The notes: a model not told the origin generated them from the sequence alone. Shown: positions 8,094 to 17,762, counted from the first letter of the stretch. The stretch is 64,000 bases of DNA from CAWJAP01 sp963834365 (GCA_963834365.1 CAWIBS010000033.1:124001-188000); one strand, 5' to 3'. Made by a program: numbers and translations.

Positions 8094-8885
8094 ATGGCTG
8101 TCAAAGCGCTCGTCGTCGACGATGAACAACTCGCCCGCGACGAGTTGTGCTACCTGCTCGACGAGGTCGGCGGGGTCGAGATCGTGGGCCGCGCCGGCAA
8201 CGGTGTCGAGGCCCTCGGCCTGATCGAGGATCTGAAGCCCGACATCGTGTTCCTCGATGTCCAGATGCCGGGAGTTGGCGGCTTCGAGGTCGCCCGTCAG
8301 GCCCTCGAACGCGGGACGGCGTCCGAGATCGTTTTCGTCACGGCCTTCGATCAGTACGCGCTGGAGGCGTTCAAGATCAACGCCGTGGACTATTTGCTGA
8401 AGCCGGTGGACGTGGCGCGGCTGGAGCAGGCACTCCAGCGAGCCAGGCGCCGGCTGGCGGCGGGCACTGCCGCCGGCGACCGGGCAGCCGCACTTGCGAA
8501 CGAGGACCTCGATCGCATCGTCAAACTGGTGACGGACCGCCAGACCCGCCGCGGGCGTCTGGCCGTGAAGGCGGGCGAGCGGCTCTTTCTCGTCGACGCC
8601 GGCGAGGTGATTTTCGCGACGCTGACCGGAGATTTGGTCACGGTCGTGACAACCAGCTTGACCGGAACGTCGAACTATCGGACGCTTGATGAACTGCAGG
8701 CGCAGCTCGATCCGGAGATTTTCTGGCGCGTTCACCGTGGATATCTGGTCAACATCAACAAGATCAAGGAGATAGTCCCCTGGTTCAGCCGGAACTACGT
8801 CCTGAAGATGAGCGACGGGAAGGCGACGGAGATCCCGGTCAGCCGGTCGCAGACGAAGCGGCTGCGGGAGTATCTGCGTCTCTGA
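8094..8885 (+). CDS. LytTR-family response regulator
   Basis: 263 residues from ATG 8094, two bases after the kinase stop. The CheY-like receiver domain (about 1-120) has the acidic pair DDE, phospho-acceptor Asp in IVFLDVQMPG, the Thr in FVTAFD and Lys in LLKPVD. A linker leads to a C-terminal LytTR DNA-binding domain (about 155-260), with RLAVKAGERLFLVDAGEVIF, RVHRGYLVNINKI and EIPVSRSQTKRLRE. It is the partner of the upstream LytS-like kinase. LytTR regulators usually bind paired repeats upstream of targets; the targets here are unknown. The lepB gene follows on the same strand and could be co-transcribed. Confidence 0.92.
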   Translation: MAVKALVVDDEQLARDELCYLLDEVGGVEIVGRAGNGVEALGLIEDLKPDIVFLDVQMPGVGGFEVARQALERGTASEIVFVTAFDQYALEAFKINAVDYLLKPVDVARLEQALQRARRRLAAGTAAGDRAAALANEDLDRIVKLVTDRQTRRGRLAVKAGERLFLVDAGEVIFATLTGDLVTVVTTSLTGTSNYRTLDELQAQLDPEIFWRVHRGYLVNINKIKEIVPWFSRNYVLKMSDGKATEIPVSRSQTKRLREYLRL

Positions 8886-8920
8886 CGCAACCGCTGCTGG
8901 ACGGGCTCGCGGAACTCCCC

Positions 8921-9606
8921 GTGGAACTCGTCGCCGCGGAGCCGGCCTGGCCAGAAGTGGTGATCGCGACTCCGGCCATCGCGACGGCGATTGCGGCCGC
9001 GTCCGCGGTTCCAGCCGCCGGCCCGGGGTCGTCGCCGCCCCGACGGCCTGGGAGCGCCTGGGCGAAGAACTGCTCACCTGGTTCAAGACGCTCGCCTCGG
9101 CAGCGGTCTATGCCACGCTCATCGTGACCTTCATCTGCCAGGTTGCGCGCGTCGAGGGACAGAGCATGTCGCCGACCCTCGAAGACCAGGACCGCCTCAT
9201 CGTCAACAAGCTGATCTATCGCATCAGCTCGCCCAAGCGTGGCGACATCGTCATGCTCTATTACCCGGTCAATCCCGACAAGTCGTTCGTCAAGCGGGTG
9301 ATCGCCGAAGAGGGGCAGGAAGTCCGTATCCTCGACGGCAAGGTGTATGTCGATGGGGAGTTGGTCGACGACGTCTACGTGCCGCCGCAATACCGGAGTC
9401 ACGACGACTTCGGTCCGACCAAGATGAAGGACGGCTACTACTTCGTCATGGGCGACCACCGGAACAACAGCTCGGACAGCCGCCATTGGGGCGAGGTGCC
9501 GAAGAAGTACATCATCGGCAAAGTGCAGCTGCGGTGGTGGCCGCTCGTCGAGCGCCCGGATGTTCGAATGACGGCGGGGCTGAAGCCCCGCCCTACCCGG
9601 CGGTAG
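8921..9606 (+). CDS. lepB: Signal peptidase I (probable frameshift in N-terminal part)
   Basis: Membrane-bound serine protease that removes Sec/Tat signal peptides. Catalytic Ser is in VEGQSMSPTL, catalytic Lys in FVKRVIAEEG, and the C-terminal signature MGDHRNNSSDSRHWG is complete. The membrane anchor is LASAAVYATLIVTFICQVAR. The open frame has no ATG/GTG/TTG between 8881 and 9124, and a start at the GTG at 9124 would cut the anchor. The preceding Ala/Pro-rich codons from GTG 8921 read in another frame and join if one base changed near 9025-9040, so 8921 is the proposed start. The last 12 residues are encoded by a palindromic repeat (9573-9592), which has probably replaced the native C-terminus. 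Confidence 0.82.
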
Positions 9607-9626
9607 GCCGGACCTTTAGGTCCGGC
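9573..9626. repeat. Pair of REP-like palindromes with TGAA/TTTA loops
   Basis: Two adjacent perfect palindromes: GGCGGGGC-TGAA-GCCCCGCC at 9573-9592 and GCCGGACC-TTTA-GGTCCGGC at 9607-9626, separated by CTACCCGGCGGTAG. The same two stems in the opposite order occur at 54005-54075. The first copy lies inside the 3' end of lepB. Confidence 0.8.
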
Positions 9627-9644
9627 TGGCCCCGAATGTTCAAG

Positions 9645-9673
9645 GACCCTATCAGCCATCGGCTGTCAGGGTC
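9645..9673. terminator. Probable bidirectional terminator between lepB and holin-like gene
   Basis: Imperfect inverted repeat GACCCTATCAGCC / GGCTGTCAGGGTC (12 of 13 paired, 3-base loop) between two convergent genes; it overlaps the stop codon of the minus-strand gene. Confidence 0.5.
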
Positions 9674-10014
9674 TCTAAGTCCTGGTCAACCAGCCCCAGC
9701 ACCCACGACACGAGGCTGACGACCAGCGCGCCGAGAATCGCGGTGCCGAACGACGCCACCGAGAAGCCCGGCACCAGGGCGGCGGCGAGCCCGAAAGCCA
9801 CCCCGTTGACCACCAGGTAGAACAGGCCCAGCGTGAGCACCGTGATCGGCAGGGTCAGCAGGACCAGGACGGGCCGAACCAGCGCGTTCACGAGGCCCAG
9901 GACCAGGGCGCCGATCGCCAGCGCGGTGTAATTGGCGACGACCACGCCGGGAATCAGATACGTGGCCACCCACAGCGCAATCGCGACCACGACGAGATGG
10001 GCGAGGAAAGACAT
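9652..10014 (-). CDS. Phage holin family 4 / YvlD-like small membrane protein
   Basis: 120 residues and almost entirely four transmembrane helices: HLVVVAIALWVATYLI, ALAIGALVLGLVNALV, VLLTLPITVLTLGLFYLVVN, and TAILGALVVSLVSWVLGL. The VNALVRPVLVLLTLPITVLTLGLF core is the signature of the PF04020 family (mycobacterial four-TM phage holin, YvlD). Despite the name, chromosomal members are not phage genes, and their function is largely unknown; some are in envelope-stress operons. It is convergent with lepB and 84 bases downstream of the acyl-CoA synthetase gene on the same strand. Confidence 0.82.
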   Translation of the reverse strand: MSFLAHLVVVAIALWVATYLIPGVVVANYTALAIGALVLGLVNALVRPVLVLLTLPITVLTLGLFYLVVNGVAFGLAAALVPGFSVASFGTAILGALVVSLVSWVLGLVDQDLETLTADG

Positions 10015-10098
10015 AGGCGGCCTGTCGCTCCGTGTCGTTCAGTCTGTCAGTCGTGCAGTCCGTCCGTCAATCAGCGGAGGTATCCGGCACTCGGGCGC

Positions 10099-11907
10099 TT
10101 ACTTCGCGTACATCTCCTCGATCACCCCCCGCCATTGATCTTCGATGACGCGGCGCTTGACCTTCATGGTCGGCGTCAGCTCGCCGCCCGCGATGGTGAA
10201 CTCGGCCGGCAGCAGCGCGATCTTCTTGATCTGTTCGTAGTGCGCCAGGTCGCGATTGAGTCCGTCGACGATCTCCTGGTACAGCGCGATGACGTCCGGC
10301 CTGGCGACCAGCGCGTCGCGAGCCTCCTCGGCCCTGCCCAGCGCACGGAGGCGCTGCCCGAGCGCCGGGAAGGCCGGTGCTATCAGCGCGGCGGGGAACC
10401 GGCGGCCGTCGCCGACCACAACGGCCTCGGCGACGAGCGGATGCGCTTTCAGCCGCTGCTCGATCGGCTGCGGCGCAACCTTCTTGCCGCCTGAGGTGAC
10501 GAGCAGGTCTTTCTTGCGGTCGGTAATCGTCAGATAGCCGTCGGCGCTGAGCGTGCCGATATCACCGGTATGGAACCAGCCGCCGGCAAGCGCCGCCGCC
10601 GTCTCGGCCGGCTTGCGCCAGTAGCCTTGCATGATGTTCGGGCCGCGCGCGAGAATCTCGCCGTCCTCGGCAATGCGCAGCTCGACGCGATCGAGGGCCT
10701 GCCCCACCGTGCCGAACCGCGGAGCATCCGGATGGTTTGCGGTCAGGATCGGTGACGTCTCGGTGAGACCGTAGCCCTCGAGAATCAGCAGGCCGGCCGC
10801 AGCGAAGAACTCGGCGATATCGGTCGGCAGCGGCGCGCTCCCCGACATGAGCGTTCGCATCCGCCCGCCGAGTCGCGACCGGATGCGCGAGAACACGAGA
10901 CGGTCGGCGAGCATGTCCCGCCAGCCGGAAGGCGCGAACGACGCCCGGCCGCGCTGTGCCTCGCGGACGCGGGCCAGGCCGAGGCGCAACGCCCAGTGAA
11001 ACAGCGTGCGGCGCACGGCGGGGCCCTGCTGCACGGTCTCGTGGATGCGGCTGTACAGCTTCTCGAAGACGCGCGGCACGGCCGTCATGAGGGTGGGCGC
11101 CGTCGCCGGCAGGTCGCGCGCGAGGGTGTCGATCGACTCGGCGAACACCACGGTGACCCCATCGGTCAGGTAGCTGAAGACCACCGTCCGTTCGAACCCA
11201 TGGCTCAGCGGCAGGAACGAGAGCGCGACGTCCTCCGGCCCTTTCCGGAGAATCGGGGCGGCGCCGAGGACGTTCGAGACGATGTTGTCGTGCGTCAGCA
11301 TCACACCCTTGGCATCACCAGTCGTGCCCGAGGTGTAGATGATCGTCGCCAGCTGACCGGGTGCGACGGCCGCGATTCGTGTGTCGAGCGCCACGCGCAC
11401 GGACGGATCAGCGGCGAGCCGATCGCGCCCGCGGGCGATCAGCTCGCTCATCGCCAGCACAGACCCCCCGGCCGTCGCGGCCTTCCCGTGGCCCTCCGGC
11501 TCGATGATCACCAGGACCTCGAGCGCCGTCAGCAGATGCCGGACGTCCTGGATCTTGGCCGCCTGCACGAGGTCGGAGACGATGGCGATGCGCGCGCCGC
11601 TGTCCTCGAGGATGTAGCGCGCCTGCGCCGGCGAGAGCGTCGGGTAAATCGGCACGGTCACCGCGCCAATCTCCAGGGTGGCCAGATCGCAGACGACCCA
11701 TTCCGGCCGGCTGTCCGACATCAGCGCGACACGGTCTCCCGCCTCGACGCCGAGATCGAGCAGGGCCGCGGCGAGCGCGTGCACCGCCTCGACGAGCTGT
11801 GCGGTAGACCAGGCGTCGCTCCCGTCCGCCCGGCAGCGGCGCATGAACACGTCGCGCGAATATTTGCCGGCGATGTGAGCCGGGATCTGGGCGAGCGTGC
11901 TGATCAT
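10099..11907 (-). CDS. Long-chain acyl-CoA synthetase (AMP-forming)
   Basis: 602 residues, typical of FadD15/ACSL-type ligases. It activates a fatty acid to acyl-AMP and then acyl-CoA. The AMP-binding P-loop is IIYTSGTTGDAKGVMLTH (about 180-197), the gate region is LPLSHGFERT, the adenine motif is GYGLTETSP, the Asp/Arg motif is GWFHTGDIGTLSADGYLTITDRKKDL, and the catalytic Lys region is LVTSGGKKVAPQPIE. It acts in the cytoplasm or on the inner face of the membrane. ATG 11907 overlaps the moaC stop by four bases (ATGA), implying translational coupling in a rex-moaC-fadD operon. Confidence 0.92.
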   Translation of the reverse strand: MISTLAQIPAHIAGKYSRDVFMRRCRADGSDAWSTAQLVEAVHALAAALLDLGVEAGDRVALMSDSRPEWVVCDLATLEIGAVTVPIYPTLSPAQARYILEDSGARIAIVSDLVQAAKIQDVRHLLTALEVLVIIEPEGHGKAATAGGSVLAMSELIARGRDRLAADPSVRVALDTRIAAVAPGQLATIIYTSGTTGDAKGVMLTHDNIVSNVLGAAPILRKGPEDVALSFLPLSHGFERTVVFSYLTDGVTVVFAESIDTLARDLPATAPTLMTAVPRVFEKLYSRIHETVQQGPAVRRTLFHWALRLGLARVREAQRGRASFAPSGWRDMLADRLVFSRIRSRLGGRMRTLMSGSAPLPTDIAEFFAAAGLLILEGYGLTETSPILTANHPDAPRFGTVGQALDRVELRIAEDGEILARGPNIMQGYWRKPAETAAALAGGWFHTGDIGTLSADGYLTITDRKKDLLVTSGGKKVAPQPIEQRLKAHPLVAEAVVVGDGRRFPAALIAPAFPALGQRLRALGRAEEARDALVARPDVIALYQEIVDGLNRDLAHYEQIKKIALLPAEFTIAGGELTPTMKVKRRVIEDQWRGVIEEMYAK

Positions 11908-12473
11908 CGCCTCTTGCGACCTCCGGATGCCGCCCGCGTGTAGTCGCCCGACGCCCCGCCTCGCTTCGACACCAGCTCGATGTCGGTAATGACCATCGAC
12001 TTGTCCGCGGCCTTGAGCATGTCGTAGATCGTCAGGGCGGCCACGCTCACGGCGGTCAGCGCCTCCATTTCGACGCCCGTCTGCGCCAGCGTCCGCACGC
12101 GCGCCTCGATGGCGTAGCCGTCACGTCGCGCGGCGAGGGTGACGTCGATCCCCGAGAGCGGCAGCGGATGGCAGAGCGGGATGAGCCCCGCGGTCCGCTT
12201 GGCGGCCATGATGCCGGCGATCCGCGCGGTCTGCAGCGGGTCGCCCTTCTTCACCTGGCCGTCCCGCACCAGCCGCAAGGCTGCGGGCGAGACCCGGATG
12301 CGACCGCGGGCGACCGCCTCGCGTCCGGTGACGGCCTTGTCCGTCACATCCACCATGCGCAGATCGCCGCGCGCGCCGACGTGCGACAGCCGGGCTCCAA
12401 CCGCCGGGGCACGGACGACGCGGGCGACGCGCAGGGGCGTCCGTCGCCGGCCGCTAGGAGAGATCCGGGACAT
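11904..12473 (-). CDS. moaC: Cyclic pyranopterin monophosphate synthase MoaC
   Basis: Molybdenum-cofactor enzyme converting the 3',8-cyclo-dihydro-GTP intermediate to cPMP with MoaA. Family motifs are MVDVTDKAVTGREA, GLIPLCHPLPLSGIDV, TGVEMEALTAVSVAALTIYDM, and DKSMVITDIELVSKRGG. The motif LSHVGARGDLRMVDV matches the normal N-terminus, so the 30 residues before it (from ATG 12473, or GTG 12479) are either an extension or point to an unrecognised downstream start. The 5' end overlaps the rex stop (12454), and the stop overlaps the acyl-CoA synthetase start by four bases. The cofactor could serve the molybdopterin oxidoreductase at 42087. Confidence 0.92.
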   Translation of the reverse strand: MSRISPSGRRRTPLRVARVVRAPAVGARLSHVGARGDLRMVDVTDKAVTGREAVARGRIRVSPAALRLVRDGQVKKGDPLQTARIAGIMAAKRTAGLIPLCHPLPLSGIDVTLAARRDGYAIEARVRTLAQTGVEMEALTAVSVAALTIYDMLKAADKSMVITDIELVSKRGGASGDYTRAASGGRKRR

Positions 12474-13128
12474 CGACACCTCTCGCCAGGAAGAAAGACA
12501 GGCTCTCGAGCGACACCGTCAGATCGACGCTCTTCAGCTTCACCCCTCGCGGGACGCGCAGGTTGCCGGGCGAGAAGTTGAGAATCGCCTTGATCCCGGC
12601 CTGCACGACCGAGTCCACGACCTCGCGCGCCATGTCGGACGGCACCGCGATCACGGCGATGTCGATGCGCTCGCGCTCGACGAGGCGATCGAGCTCGCGC
12701 GCGTGACGAATCGGAACGCCGGATCGGGAATACTGTCCCACTTTCTCGCGCGCCGTGTCGAAGAGTGCCACGATGTCGAAGCCGTCGCGGCGGAAGCCGG
12801 GATAGTCGGCCAGCGCCATGCCGAGGTTCCCGGCGCCGAGAATCACGACCTTCAACTGTCGATGCAGGCCGAGAATCTCGCGGAGGTGGCGCCGCAGATC
12901 CTTCACGTAGTACCCGACGCCCCGTACGCCGAACTCGCCGAAGTAGGCGAGGTCCTTGCGGATCTGGGCGGCGTTCAGCTGGAACTGCTCGGCCAGACCC
13001 TTCGACGAAATGGTGTTGATGCCGGCGCTCTCGAGGGCTTCGAGCGCCCGGAGATACACCGAGAGCCGTGCCGTGGTCAGCTCGGAGATCGGATCGGTGA
13101 CGGTCCGGACACGCGGCGCACGACTCAC
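12454..13128 (-). CDS. rex: Redox-sensing transcriptional repressor Rex
   Basis: 224 residues, full length. An N-terminal winged helix (about 10-80, with TISSKGLAEQFQLNAAQIRKDLAYFGEFGVRGVGY) precedes a Rossmann NAD(H)-binding domain with VVILGAGNLGMALADY. The C-terminal swapped helix includes ILNFSPGNLRVP. Rex senses the NADH/NAD+ ratio and represses respiratory and fermentative genes. It heads the operon with moaC and the acyl-CoA synthetase. The gene is divergent from the OPT transporter across a 108-base region that includes low-complexity GGCTC/CTCGAG repeats. No clear Rex operator (TTGTGAA-type dyad) was recognised there. Confidence 0.95.
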   Translation of the reverse strand: MSRAPRVRTVTDPISELTTARLSVYLRALEALESAGINTISSKGLAEQFQLNAAQIRKDLAYFGEFGVRGVGYYVKDLRRHLREILGLHRQLKVVILGAGNLGMALADYPGFRRDGFDIVALFDTAREKVGQYSRSGVPIRHARELDRLVERERIDIAVIAVPSDMAREVVDSVVQAGIKAILNFSPGNLRVPRGVKLKSVDLTVSLESLSFFLARGVDVPDLS

Positions 13129-13139
13129 GCTGGCATTCT

Positions 13140-13228
13140 ACTGGCTCGGCGCTCAGGGCTCGGGGCTCATGCGGCTCAGGCTCGGAGCCCCTTCAGCCTT
13201 GAGCCTCGAGCCTCGAGCCCTGTACACT
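13140..13228. repeat. Low-complexity GGCTCnG / CCTCGAG intergenic repeat
   Basis: Degenerate tandem copies of GGCTCGG/GGCTCAG, then of GAGCCTC/GAGCCTCGA, lie between the divergent rex and OPT transporter genes. A similar stretch follows lon (735-790). It forms extended inverted repeats (GGCTC with GAGCC). Confidence 0.55.
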
Positions 13229-13236
13229 CGCCGGCC

Positions 13237-15191
13237 ATGGCCCACACCCCGCCGCCTCACGCCCCGCCGGCCGCCGATACGCGTGCGTTCCAGCCGTACA
13301 TTCCGGCGTCGCAGTCTCCCGCCGAATTCACGCTCAAGGCGATCGTCATCGGCGCACTCTTCGGCCTCCTGTTCGGAGCCTCGACGGTCTATCTGGGACT
13401 GCGGGCGGGCCTGACCGTGAGCGCCTCGATTCCGATCGCCGTGCTCGCGATCTCGGTCCTGAAGCGGCTCGGCGGGTCCACGATCCTCGAGAACAACATC
13501 GTGCAGACCATCGGGTCGGCAGGCGAATCGGTGGCGGCTGGCGTGGTGTTCACCGTCCCGGCGCTGATCTTCCTCGCGCCGAATGGCCCGGGCTACTTCG
13601 AATACTTCCAGATCACGATGCTCGCCTTCGCCGGTGGCATCCTCGGCGTGCTGATGATGGTGCCGCTCCGGCGGGCGCTGATCGTCAAGGAGCATGGCCG
13701 CCTGCCCTACCCCGAAGGGACGGCCTGCGCCGACGTGCTCGTCTCTGGCGAGCGGGGCGGCGACATGGCGAAGACCGTGTTCCAGGGCCTGGGGGTCGGG
13801 GCGCTCTGGAAGGCGCTGTCGTGGATCATCCAACTGTTCCGGACCGCCGTCGGCTACAGCATGCCGCGCGGCTCCTTCTTCCCCAACGCCACGCTCAACG
13901 TCGACATCTCGCCGGAGTACATGGGCGTCGGCTACGTCATCGGCCCTCGCATTGCAGGCGTCATGTTCGCGGGCGGCGTGCTCTCGTGGCTGGTCCTGCT
14001 GCCGCTCTTCAGCATCCTCGGAGAATTCATCGACCAGCCGTTCCCGCCGATCCCGGCGAGCGGGCTCAAGCTCTCCGAGATGACGCCCAACCAGATGTGG
14101 AGCGCCTATATCCGCTACACGGGCGCGGGCGCGGTGCTGGCGGCCGGCATCATCACGCTCGCCCGCACCGTGCCGACGATTGTCTCCTCCTTCCGCGACA
14201 GCATGCGGGACTTCAGCGCCGGCAGCGGCGCCGCGCTGCAGACGCGCACCGAGCGTGACCTGCCGATGTCGATCGTCCTCGGCGGCACCGTGGCCCTCGC
14301 GCTCTTCCTGGCCCTCTCCCCGAAGCTGCCGACGCAGTGGAACTTCATGGCGTCGGTGCTGGTCGTCGTCTTCGGCTTCTTCTTCGTGACCGTATCCTCC
14401 CGGATCGTCGGCCTCATCGGCAGCTCGTCGAACCCGATCTCGGGGATGACGATCGCGACGCTGATCCTCACCTGTACGATCTTCGTCGCCCTTGGCTGGA
14501 CCGGTGACGCCTACTCGCCGATCGCGCTCTGTGTCGGCGCCATCGTCTGCATCGCGGCCGCGAACGCCGGCGCCACGTCCCAGGATCTGAAGACCGGCTA
14601 CATCGTCGGCGCGACCCCGGTCTACCAGCAGGCCGGCCTCGTCATCGGCGTGCTCGCCTCGTCGCTCATCATCGGGCTCACGACGCTGTTCCTGCACCAG
14701 GAGATGGTGATTGGATCGAGCGCACTGCCCGCCCCGCAGGCGACGCTGATGGCCACGATCATCAAGGGGCTCCTCAGCCAGAACCTGCCGTGGGGGCTGG
14801 TGCTGGTGGGCGTCTTCATCACCGTCACGCTCGAGCTGTGCGGCATCCACGCATTGTCGTTCGCGGTCGGGTCGTACCTGCCGATTGCGACGACCGCGCC
14901 GATCTTCGCGGGCGGCCTCGTCAGGGCGTGGGTCGAAAAGAGAACGGGTCAGACGAGCGAGTCCGAGGTCAGCTCCGGCACGCTGTTCAGCTCGGGACTG
15001 ATCGCCGGCGGCTCGCTGGCCGGCATCCTCTATGCCCTGCTCTTCGGTTACGGCCTCATCCACGATGGAGAGGGATCGACGGCCTCATCCCGTTCATTCA
15101 CGAGGGGACGGGCGGCCTGGTGGCCGGGATTCTTCTGTTCGTCGCGCTCGGGGTCATTCTCGGGCGTGTCGGACAGCGCAGGCTCGCCTAA
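13237..15191 (+). CDS. OPT family oligopeptide/metal transporter (frameshift near 3' end)
   Basis: About 650 residues in total, typical for prokaryotic OPT symporters, which take up oligopeptides or metal chelates with protons. Many transmembrane helices are seen; family motifs include the NNIVQTIGSAGESVAAGVVFT segment with LPYPEGTACADVL, and SSNPISGMTIATLI. The frame from ATG 13237 continues to about 15068, after which the last transmembrane helix (GGLVAGILLFVALGVILG, stop 15191) is in the next frame; one base near 15068-15075 accounts for this. The ATG at 13237 is chosen because the cytosolic Pro-rich leader and AFQPYIP motif directly precede the first helix, whereas the upstream extension is antisense to rex. 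Confidence 0.9.
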
Positions 15192-15200
15192 GGAGACCCT

Positions 15201-16342
15201 GTGCCGGGTGCTCGCCAGGTGCTGATCGTCGCGGCGCGGTCACGATCGCCGCTGCTCCGGCCGTGCTCGCGGGTGCGCAGGCCGGACGGGCGGCCGCAGG
15301 ACCGACGCGCCGGACGACCACGATCACGGCGCTTGCCACGTATCCGCTCTTCTTCCACGGCCAGCCCGTGCGGGTCCGGGCGACGGCCCGCGAGCAGGAC
15401 GGTCTCTTCAGTCTCGAGGATGGCAACACCCGCGTGTGGCTGCTCGCCGCGCCCGGAGGCAGGCTGCCCGACTCGAAGACCACCAGTGACGTCGTCGGCA
15501 GCTTTCTCGACGTCGGGCGGCTCGAGCCCGGAGACACGCGGCTGACCGGCGAGATCGGCACGCTCAGTCAACGCATCCTCAATCGTCCGGCAGCCGGCGC
15601 CCGGCGAACTGCTCGCGATCATCGTCGACCGATCGGAGTCCGCCGAGCCCCTCAGTGCGCCGTCGGTCCGCAATGTGGCGCTCGATCCGAACCGGTATGT
15701 CGATCAGGAAGTCACCGTCGTCGGCCGCTTCCGCGGGCGCAACCTGTACGGCGACCTGCCGGATGCGCCGGGCAAGAGCCGCTGGGACTTCGTCATTCAG
15801 TCGGCCGATGCGGCCGTGTGGGTGACGGGCCGACGGCCGCGCGGGGACGGCTTCGATCTGAACATCGACAACCGCGTCGACACCGGGCGGTGGCTGGAAG
15901 TGGCCGGGCAGGTCAAGTTCGACCGCGGCCTCGTGCGCCTCGAGGCGACGTCCATCCGCCCCGGACAGCCGCCGGCGCAGAGCGCGCCCGAAGCCCTGGT
16001 CAAGATGCCGGTCCACGTGCCGCCGCCGGAGGTGGTCTTCAGCGCCCCGACCAACGACGAAACCGACGTCGAGCCCACGGCGTCAATCCGGATCCAGTTC
16101 TCGCGCGACTTGAGAGCCGGACTCGATCAAGGGCCACGTGACCGTCGCCTACGTGGGCTCGACCCAGCCGCCTCCCGGCGTTCACGACGACGTACGACGG
16201 CGGCCGTCGTGTGCTCGAGATCAAGTTCGCCGCGCCGCTCGAACCGTTCACGCACGGTGCAGGTCGCCTCGAGGAAGGCGTCGTCGGCACCGACGGTCAG
16301 CCGGTGAAGCCCTGGACGCTCACGTTCGTCGTGGGGAGCTGA
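15201..16342 (+). CDS. Exported protein with C-terminal bacterial Ig-like (Big_5-type) domain, several frameshifts
   Basis: Coding potential is continuous, but the frame changes at about 15230, 15595, 16125 and 16170. Rejoined, the product has a signal-like start at GTG 15201 (VPGARQVLIVAA then an Ala-rich stretch), a domain with YPLFFHGQPVRVRATA and FSLEDGNTRVWLLA (about 15340-15480), a second OB-like block VDQEVTVVGRFRGRNLYGD, and a C-terminal PTNDETDVEPTASIRIQFSRD Ig-like segment ending in KPWTLTFVVGS. The last block is the pattern of Big_5 domains of surface proteins. Probably periplasmic or surface exposed; function unknown. It follows the OPT gene by ten bases and could be co-transcribed with it. 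Confidence 0.6.
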
Positions 16343-16344
16343 GG

Positions 16345-16962
16345 CCGGGCGGCGCCAGGCTCGCCGGCGGCGCGTGCCCTGGCGGCGTCCGCAGAAGCGC
16401 CGCCGGGCGGCGCGCACGAGCGCCGCCACGAAGACACGCAATCAGCGCCAGCAGCAGCGACGACGACGACCGAGCGCGACCAGCGGGTACTGCAGCGCCA
16501 CGTACCCCAGCCCCAGCACGAACACGTCCTCGGTCGAGGCTCAGGAACCAGTTCGAGAACGGCTCGGGGCTCGCGTTGGCGATGGCCCGCGTCCCCGCCT
16601 TCGTCACGTGGGTGCTCGCGGCCACCGTGCCGCCGAGGAGCGCCACGAGCCCCTGCATCGTCGGCGATGCGTCGCCCAGCGTCGCCACGGCAATCAGCGC
16701 GCCGCCGAGCGGACGAATCGCGGTATGGACCGTATCCCACAGCGTATCGACCCACGGCACCTTGTCGGCGACGAACTCGATCGCATACAGCACGAGCGCC
16801 ACGCCGATGACGATGTCGTTGTCGAAGACGGCGAACTGCGGCGGGCAGATCCACCCAGTCGTACCGCGCGGCCAGGCCGAGGATGGCCACGGTCGCGTAG
16901 AGGTTGACGCCCGCGGCGAAGGAGAAGCCCAGCGTCCGCCCGAGCGTGATGAGCAGGTCCAT
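16345..16962 (-). CDS. DUF4126 family membrane protein (frameshifted)
   Basis: Rejoined frames from ATG 16962 give LITLGRTLGFSFAAGVNLYA, AILGLAARYDWVDLP, then FDNDIVIGVALVLYAIEFVA with DKVPWVDTLWDTVHTAIRPL and GGALIAVATLG, GGTVAASTHVTKAGTRAIAN and PEPFSNWFLSL. This order is characteristic of DUF4126, a small integral membrane protein of unknown function. Frame changes occur near 16850, 16540 and 16470; the exact stop is uncertain and the 3' end may overlap the convergent gene. It lies 16 bases after plsC on the same strand, so the two may form an operon. Confidence 0.6.
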
Positions 16963-16978
16963 GACGCCCTCCCGGCGC

Positions 16979-17669
16979 TCACCCCCGGATGTCGTCGAGC
17001 ATCCTGGAAATGACGCTGCGAACCGAGTGTATCAGGTCGTCGCGTGACTCGGGTCCGAGGCCGCGCGTCTCGATCGGCGGTCCCAGCTTGACCCGGACGG
17101 TCACGGGATAGATGAGCGGGCTGCCCTTGCGCATCGCCTGCCGGGCGCCCTGAGATGGCGACGGGCACCACCGGCGCCTGCGCAGCGCAGCGCCATCAGG
17201 AACGCGCCCTTCTTGAACGGCAGCAGCTCGCCCGTCCGGCTCCGCGTGCCTTCCGGGAAGACCAGGAACGAGTTGCCCGTTCGCCAGCCGGTCCACCGCC
17301 TGTCGAGCGCCTGGCTGCTCTGCTCACGATTGCCGCGCTCGATGGGCACGAAGCCGACGAGTTCGAAGCCCTGGCCGAGAATCGGCAGTCTTCTGCAGCT
17401 CCGCCTTGTAGAGGATGACGAGGCCCGGCATCAACGGGCGCAGCACCGGAAGAGGAGCGGCGGCTCGACGTTGCTGGCGTGATTGACGCAGTAGATGGCG
17501 GGCCGCGATCAGGATGTGCTCCGCGCCCTCCACGACGATCCGAATGCCGACGATGCCGAAGGCCACGCGCACGGCGACGACGGCGAGCCGTGTAGAGGAT
17601 GTTCGGCCAGTTGAAGAGCCACGCGAGCAGGAGCCCGGTGATCCGCAGCAGGAGCGTGAAGAGCGACAC
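16979..17669 (-). CDS. plsC: 1-acyl-sn-glycerol-3-phosphate acyltransferase PlsC-like (frameshifted)
   Basis: Acylates lysophosphatidic acid during phospholipid synthesis at the inner membrane. The N-terminal anchor is FTLLLRITGLLLAWLFNWPN from GTG 17669. Motif I appears as VNHASNVEPP, motif III as FLVFPEGTRSRTG, and the C-terminal YPVTVRVKLGPPIETRGL is typical. Motif I therefore reads H-x4-E instead of the usual H-x4-D. Four or more one-base frame changes occur between 17600 and 17100; all segments match one family in the right order. The length when rejoined is about 230 residues, normal for PlsC. Confidence 0.75.
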
Positions 17670-17762
17670 CCACAGACCAGCGGCCAGCGAGCGGTGGCGA
17701 CGACTAGCCGCGAGCGATGGTCCGGATGGAGGCAGGTCGGAACTGCCGCGCCGTCACGCAAA

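Noticed and set aside
9652..10014. Prophage remnant because of the holin-like gene
   Set aside because: No other phage gene is nearby, and this family of four-TM proteins is widespread as ordinary chromosomal genes.
13153..15063. Long minus-strand open frame opposite the OPT transporter
   Set aside because: Shadow frame: highly charged, no motif, and the plus strand encodes a clear multi-TM transporter.
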